A DNA stretch of 64,000 bases from contig NZ_VANI01000006.1 in the NCBI RefSeq assembly GCF_005771435.1, positions 124,001 through 188,000 on the forward strand, in the 5' to 3' direction. Shown in pieces: positions 59,388 to 64,000 of the stretch (position 1 is its first letter; each line of letters begins with the position of its first letter). The DNA comes from Microbulbifer harenosus (GTDB lineage: Bacteria; Pseudomonadota; Gammaproteobacteria; Pseudomonadales; Cellvibrionaceae). A program made the translations under genes and the position numbers. The notes under the pieces are model-generated. The model saw only the letters and a list, made by a program, of their open reading frames with translations. It searched no databases and was not told the DNA's origin.

Positions 59388-61376
59388 ATGATTCGACGAT
59401 TCTCTCAAGTGGTTATGCGGCCACTGGTCGCCGTTGGCATTATTGCATTTTCATCTGCTCTGGCCCTCGCGCAGAATGCGGCAACGAACACAACCAAAAA
59501 CAATAATGCCGCAGTCAAGTCCGAACTTCCGTTTAGTAATACGCAAGACTTTGAGGACGTTAAAAAAGGGTTTATCGCTCCACTGCCTGACAACGGCATC
59601 ATTAAAAATGCAAAAGGCCAAACAGTGTGGGATCTGGGTGCCTATAGCTTCGCCCAGGGCAAAGAAGCGCCGGATACGGTAAACCCGAGCCTTTGGCGGC
59701 AACTGCAGTTGCTTTCCGAAGGCGGCCTGTATGAAGTGACACCGCGTATTTACCAGGTGCGCAGCGCAGACCTTTCCAATATCACGTTTATCGAAGGAGA
59801 TAGCGGCGTCATCGTTATGGACCCGCTGATTTCTGCCGAAACTGCCAAAGCCTCACTGGATTTGTACCGCAAACACCGCGGCAACAAACCCGTGGTGGCT
59901 GTGATTTACACCCACAGTCATGTGGACCACTACGGCGGTGTGCGCGGCGTGGTGGATGAAAAGGATGTGCAATCCGGCAAGGTGAAAATCATTGCCCCGG
60001 AAGGTTTTCTTGAGGAAGCGGTGAGCGAAAACGTGTTTGCCGGCAATACCATGGGGCGTCGCGCCTCCTATATGTACGGTAACCTCCTGCCGAAAGATCC
60101 CAAGGGGACGCTGGGCACCGGTCTCGGTCTCGGCACCTCCCCGGGAACTATCACCATCATTCCACCGACCGACACCATAACCAAAACCGGACAGCAACTT
60201 AAAGTAGACGGGCTCACTTTTGAATTTCTATTGGCACCGGGCACCGAAGCTCCCGCGGAAATGCACTTCTATATCCCCGAACTGAAAGCCGTAACCGCAG
60301 CGGAAAATGCCACCCATACACTGCATAATCTGTACACCTTGCGCGGCGCCAAGGTACGCAATGCCAAAGCGTGGGCGAATTACCTGAACGAAACCCTGCA
60401 ACGCTGGGGCGATAAAGCGGAAGTGCTCTATGCCCCGCACCACTGGCCCACCTGGGGCAATGAAAAAGTGGTGGACCACCTGAAGAAGCAGCGCGATCTG
60501 TACAAGTACCTGAATGACCAGACCCTGCGTATGGCCAATCACGGTTACAACATGGTGGAAGCTGCGGAGATGATGGAACTGCCTGCGGAGTTGGCGCAAT
60601 ACTGGGCCAACCGCGGCTACTACGGCAGTGTCAATCACGATACCCGCGCCGTGTGGAACTACTACCTCGGATTCTTCGATGGAAACCCCGCGCGACTCTA
60701 CCCGCTGCCTCCCACAGAAGCCGGCAAGAAATTTGTGGAATACATGGGCGGAGCAGACAGCGTATTGCAGAAGGCCCAGAAAGATTATGATGCTGGAAAC
60801 TATCGCTGGGTGGCACAGGTGCTGGACAACCTCGTATCAGCGCAGCCAAACAATCAGAAAGCGAAAAACCTGCTGGCCGATGCTCTGGAACAGATGGGTT
60901 ACCAACAAGAAAATGGCCCATGGCGAAACTTCTTCCTGAGCGGAGCCAAAGAACTGCGTGAGGGGGTAAAAAAACTGGCGATGCCCGTTACCGCGAGCCC
61001 CGACACTATTGCCAATATGCCGATTGAAATGTTCTTTGACTACCTGGGTATCCGCCTCAATGGTCCCAAGGCTGCTGGGAAAAAAATGGCGTTCAACGTT
61101 TCACTGCCGGATATCAAGGGCAACTACTCTCTGGTAGTGGAAAATGGCGTATTGAACTACGGTCCACCGGTGGACAAGCCCGATGCCACCGTCACCATCA
61201 ACCGTACATCACTGGATGATGTGATCATGGGCACCGCAGGCATCGACGACAAGGTAAAAGATGGCTCCGCAAAACTTGGTGGCGACGGCGCCAAGTTCAA
61301 AGAGTTTCTTGGCATGCTCGATACGTTTGATTTCTGGTGGAATGTTTCCACGCCGAACCCACCCCCTTCCGAGTGA
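59388..61376 (+). CDS. Alkyl sulfatase (SdsA1-like metallo-beta-lactamase fold)
   Basis: A 662-residue periplasmic enzyme that hydrolyses alkyl sulfate esters such as SDS. Signal peptide RPLVAVGIIAFSSALALA. The binuclear zinc motif THSHVDH is at 175-181; further ligands lie in AAENATHTLHN and PHHWPTWG. A helical dimerisation region and a C-terminal SCP2-like domain (about 545-655) complete the SdsA1 architecture. Placement behind a FadL-like porin suggests coordinated uptake and cleavage. Confidence 0.95.
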   Translation: MIRRFSQVVMRPLVAVGIIAFSSALALAQNAATNTTKNNNAAVKSELPFSNTQDFEDVKKGFIAPLPDNGIIKNAKGQTVWDLGAYSFAQGKEAPDTVNPSLWRQLQLLSEGGLYEVTPRIYQVRSADLSNITFIEGDSGVIVMDPLISAETAKASLDLYRKHRGNKPVVAVIYTHSHVDHYGGVRGVVDEKDVQSGKVKIIAPEGFLEEAVSENVFAGNTMGRRASYMYGNLLPKDPKGTLGTGLGLGTSPGTITIIPPTDTITKTGQQLKVDGLTFEFLLAPGTEAPAEMHFYIPELKAVTAAENATHTLHNLYTLRGAKVRNAKAWANYLNETLQRWGDKAEVLYAPHHWPTWGNEKVVDHLKKQRDLYKYLNDQTLRMANHGYNMVEAAEMMELPAELAQYWANRGYYGSVNHDTRAVWNYYLGFFDGNPARLYPLPPTEAGKKFVEYMGGADSVLQKAQKDYDAGNYRWVAQVLDNLVSAQPNNQKAKNLLADALEQMGYQQENGPWRNFFLSGAKELREGVKKLAMPVTASPDTIANMPIEMFFDYLGIRLNGPKAAGKKMAFNVSLPDIKGNYSLVVENGVLNYGPPVDKPDATVTINRTSLDDVIMGTAGIDDKVKDGSAKLGGDGAKFKEFLGMLDTFDFWWNVSTPNPPPSE

Positions 61377-61401
61377 TATTCAGTTTCGTATGGATTAATC
61401 C

Positions 61402-61431
61402 GGCCGGTGTGCACAGCCCACCGGCCTTTTT
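61402..61431 (+). terminator. Rho-independent terminator after alkyl sulfatase
   Basis: GGCCGGTG (61402-61409) pairs with CACCGGCC (61419-61426), followed by TTTTT. It separates the sulfatase from the convergent phospholipase D gene. Confidence 0.9.
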
Positions 61432-61445
61432 CTCAGTAATTGCCA

Positions 61446-62945
61446 TCATATCTGGGACTCCACCGGTAACCAGGACAGAATCCAGGAAAGCCAACGCTGC
61501 CACACGGTCGTTTCCGGATCTTTGGTTTCAACCAGTGCTTTGCCGTCGCCATCCCGTGCGCGCCAGCGTATCTTTCCCTGTGCATTGAGTGAAAGATGCC
61601 AGGCAGAATCACCCGCTACCCAGTCTTCAAAAAACGCACTCAACTCCTGATTGATGGACTCATTTTCCATCAGCAGGCCGATTTCCGTGTTCTGCAAGAG
61701 CGATCGACTATCGAGATTGATGGAACCGACGAAGCCAAGACTATCGTCTACTACAAAGGTTTTCGCATGCAGCGTCGCGCGGGACTCACCCTGAAACCAG
61801 CGTTTGCGCCGCTTTTCGCCCGACGCCTTACGCAGCTCCCAGAGATCCACGCCCTTGCGCAACAACTTTTTTCGGTAGCGCGCATAAGCGCCGTGCACGA
61901 TCGCCACATCATTGCTGGACAGTGAATTGGTGAGAATGTCCACATTCACTCCGCGCTGCTGCAACCCAGTGAACAGTGTCGTACCTATATTACCGGGAAT
62001 GAAGTAAGCAGCGCTGATCCTCAGATTAGCACTGCTGTTGCGGATGACCTTCTCCAGTTGATACCCGGGAAATTTCTCGACCGGGATGCGATCTCGGTGG
62101 AGAGCTTTCTCCGGAGGATCGGCAAACAGCGTGCCTCGCCCCCACTGAAAGGGAATCGCTCCCGCAAGGATTTCGCCAGCCATTTGCGACTGCCTCAGAG
62201 CATCAGTGAATTCAGACTTCGCCTCATCCTCAAGGAAGGCCTTCACCTTGCGGCGGAGGTCATCCAGGCTCTGATCTTCCAGGTTATCGAGCGACAGTTC
62301 GGTGACCGGCACCGACACCGGATTGTTCCAATAATCATCAAAAATCTGTTCCGCATCCGGTAGTACCCCACCTAGGGCCATCACATCCACATCAAGAAAT
62401 TCCACATCCGAACGGGAAAAGTAACCGTCGGCGATATTCCGCCCACCGGTAATCATCACCAAGCCATCGGCGACAAGCAGTTTGTTGTGCATGCGATGAT
62501 TGATCCGGCCGAGGTTTGCCGCCTGTTCCAGGGCACGGCGGAGTCCGGAGCGCCCCTCTACCGGATTGAATATACGAATCTCGATCAGAGGATGCTCATC
62601 CAGAGTCAGCACCAGCGGATTGACTACGCGGGTGCCCAGGTCGTCCACCAGCAGGCGCACCCGCACACCGCGATCTGCTGCCTTCAGTAGGAGGCTCATG
62701 AGAATGCGCCCGGCACTGTCATCTTCGTAAATGTAATACTGGAGATCCAGGGATACAGTGGCGGCTTCAATCAACACGGTCCTGGCAACAAAGGCCGACA
62801 GACCATCCTGCATCAAATAAAAACCGCTGGTTTCTGCCGGATGATTCTCCAGCTCGCGCTGCACAGCGCGGGCAAGAGGACTGTTTTTCGGTGAAGGCCG
62901 CACATATGACGCCGGAAATTTCGAGGAGCTGGATGGATATTGCAC
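61446..62945 (-). CDS. Phospholipase D/cardiolipin synthase-like protein (ClsC type)
   Basis: A 499-residue PLD-superfamily protein with two HKD motifs: HNKLLVAD at 153-160 followed by GGRN, and LHAKTFVVDD near residue 390 followed by GSINLDSRS. This is the ClsC/YmdC arrangement, which makes cardiolipin from phosphatidylglycerol and phosphatidylethanolamine. No signal or membrane anchor is visible. The start codon is GTG, 9 bp after the stop of the TPR-cytochrome gene, so the pair is likely co-transcribed. Confidence 0.9.
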   Translation of the reverse strand: MQYPSSSSKFPASYVRPSPKNSPLARAVQRELENHPAETSGFYLMQDGLSAFVARTVLIEAATVSLDLQYYIYEDDSAGRILMSLLLKAADRGVRVRLLVDDLGTRVVNPLVLTLDEHPLIEIRIFNPVEGRSGLRRALEQAANLGRINHRMHNKLLVADGLVMITGGRNIADGYFSRSDVEFLDVDVMALGGVLPDAEQIFDDYWNNPVSVPVTELSLDNLEDQSLDDLRRKVKAFLEDEAKSEFTDALRQSQMAGEILAGAIPFQWGRGTLFADPPEKALHRDRIPVEKFPGYQLEKVIRNSSANLRISAAYFIPGNIGTTLFTGLQQRGVNVDILTNSLSSNDVAIVHGAYARYRKKLLRKGVDLWELRKASGEKRRKRWFQGESRATLHAKTFVVDDSLGFVGSINLDSRSLLQNTEIGLLMENESINQELSAFFEDWVAGDSAWHLSLNAQGKIRWRARDGDGKALVETKDPETTVWQRWLSWILSWLPVESQI

Positions 62946-62954
62946 GCGAATCTT

Positions 62955-64000
62955 TTACCGTAAATGTGCCCTTTGTCCGCCACGCAGTTGCGCCTCGTAA
63001 TACTGGGCCTCTTGCATATTCCCCTGCTCACGGTTGAGAGAGATCAGCAACTGCAGAATGTCAGGATCGCCGGGAAAGCGCTTCAGGGCGGCCTGCTGAT
63101 ACACAATCGCCGCATCCGGCCGACCGACGGAATTGAGGGCAACACCATACACATACGCATAGCGCGACGAAGTACTCTGGCTGTCCGCGGACTGACGTAA
63201 AAACTCCAGTGCATCCGCCATTCGTTGCTGGCGCACCAGAGAAAGGCCCAGGGCGTGCTGCAACGGCGCCTTGTCGATTGCCCCCTCCAGCGCACTGCGC
63301 AATAGCTCTTCACCCCGCTGTTCACGACCGCTACTGCGGTAAAGGTCGGCGAGGTTGACCAGTGCAGGCGTGTAATACGGTGCGCGTTGCACTGCCAGGT
63401 GGAGCAGTGACTCCGCGGCAGATATATTCCCTTCGCGCCCGCGCAGCCCTGCCAGATTCAACAGGCTCTCCGGACGGTCACCGTTGAATTCGGCAGCGGC
63501 AACATAATCCGCCAATGCCCTGTCGAAGCGCTGCCCCACCGACTCCGGGTAGGCATCCATCGGTGCACCGGCAATCGCATTCGCGGCGAGCGATGCAATG
63601 ACCCGCTCATCTTCATACAGCAGTGGAATGGCCAGCGCCGGACGCACCTGTTGCGGAATCTGGTCGAGAGCTTGCGCCAACCCCAGATGCAGCAGTGCAT
63701 TGTCTCCCTGCGCGATGATCTGCAGCAGCTGTGCGGACTGGCGGGAGAGATAACGGGGCAGCAGCGAGATGGCGGTGGCTCGCACGATGTCGGGCTGGGA
63801 CTCGTCCATGATCAATGCCTGTAGCGGTTGATCGGCACCGGGAACACCTGCGCGTCCGGCGTGGATTACCTCACCATAGTGGGGCTCCGGTGCGCCAAAT
63901 TTTCTCTCAAGGATGTCCGCCGCCCAGATACTCGGGCGATCCGTATGGCATCCATTGCAGGCATTGGGCGAGCCAATCTTCTCCGATAAATCTGGGCGAG
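62955..64000 (-). CDS. Tetratricopeptide protein with c-type heme motif, 5' end off window
   Basis: The C-terminal 347 or so residues of a larger protein whose start lies beyond the right edge. Near the edge is a c-type heme site NACNGCHTDRP, so it is probably a multiheme cytochrome c, exported to the periplasm. HEAT-like/helical repeats and then TPR motifs (PESLLNLAGLRGREGNISAAE, YTPALVNLADLYRSSGREQR, ALKRFPGDPDILQLLISLNREQG) fill the rest. Cytochrome-TPR fusions of this kind are common but little characterised. The internal TTG at 63815 is not the true start because the frame continues to the window end. Confidence 0.88.
   Translation of the reverse strand, partial: RPDLSEKIGSPNACNGCHTDRPSIWAADILERKFGAPEPHYGEVIHAGRAGVPGADQPLQALIMDESQPDIVRATAISLLPRYLSRQSAQLLQIIAQGDNALLHLGLAQALDQIPQQVRPALAIPLLYEDERVIASLAANAIAGAPMDAYPESVGQRFDRALADYVAAAEFNGDRPESLLNLAGLRGREGNISAAESLLHLAVQRAPYYTPALVNLADLYRSSGREQRGEELLRSALEGAIDKAPLQHALGLSLVRQQRMADALEFLRQSADSQSTSSRYAYVYGVALNSVGRPDAAIVYQQAALKRFPGDPDILQLLISLNREQGNMQEAQYYEAQLRGGQRAHLR

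Overview
The window looks like a chromosomal segment of a marine, polysaccharide-degrading gammaproteobacterium of the Microbulbifer/Cellvibrionales type. This rests on a GH10 xylanase with a family-2 carbohydrate-binding module and a poly-serine linker, a GH3 lipoprotein, the order ftsB-ispD-ispF-truD-pcm-nlpD-rpoS, and the block tilS-pyrG-kdsA-eno. Genus assignment is inference from gene content, not from a marker gene. No rRNA, tRNA, CRISPR array or intact insertion sequence was seen.

Layout. (1) 1-6.8 kb: fatty-acid catabolism. A minus-strand operon (histidine phosphatase, acyl-CoA dehydrogenase, aminoglycoside-phosphotransferase-like kinase, SDR) is divergent from a LysR regulator and fadH. 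Kinase and dehydrogenase abut exactly, like a split version of vertebrate ACAD10/11. (2) 7-24.9 kb: the most unusual region. A giant CapA/Mur-ligase fusion faces an ATP-grasp/acylphosphatase protein. The latter lies downstream of, and on the same strand as, a complete type I secretion system (TolC, LapB-like ABC transporter, HlyD-like adaptor) and two paralogous secreted proteins. Both paralogs have a BapA-type N-terminal domain, a Pro-rich linker and an (Asp-Ala)n tract; the larger has 124 consecutive Asp-X dipeptides. They share promoter-proximal DNA and a leader hairpin with compensatory base changes. An MFS transporter and a small orphan gene follow. (3) 25-36 kb: carboxylesterase, histidine phosphatase, PepN, gamma-glutamyltransferase and the ydbH-ynbE-ydbL envelope operon.

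(4) 36-48.4 kb: conserved housekeeping block: rpoS, nlpD, a DUF368 polyprenyl-phosphate transporter, pcm, truD, ispF, ispD, ftsB, eno, kdsA, pyrG, tilS. surE is missing from its usual place between truD and pcm. (5) 48.6-56 kb: xylan/beta-glucan use: GH10 xylanase, sugar/H+ symporter, GH3 beta-glucosidase and a DUF4380 protein, with a palindromic operator before the xylanase and a strong terminator just 5' of the GH3 gene. (6) 56-61.4 kb: DegV-type lipid-binding protein, two outer-membrane proteins (one FadL-like) and an alkyl sulfatase, which together suggest uptake and cleavage of alkyl chains or sulfate esters. (7) 61.4-64 kb: a cardiolipin-synthase-like phospholipase D and the C-terminal part of a heme-binding TPR protein that runs off the right edge.

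Working hypothesis for region 2: a surface-retained, extremely acidic Asp-Ala protein is exported by its own type I system, and the neighbouring amidoligases (ATP-grasp and Mur ligase) either decorate it or build an associated acidic polymer. The genes are directly visible; the functional link is inference from synteny.
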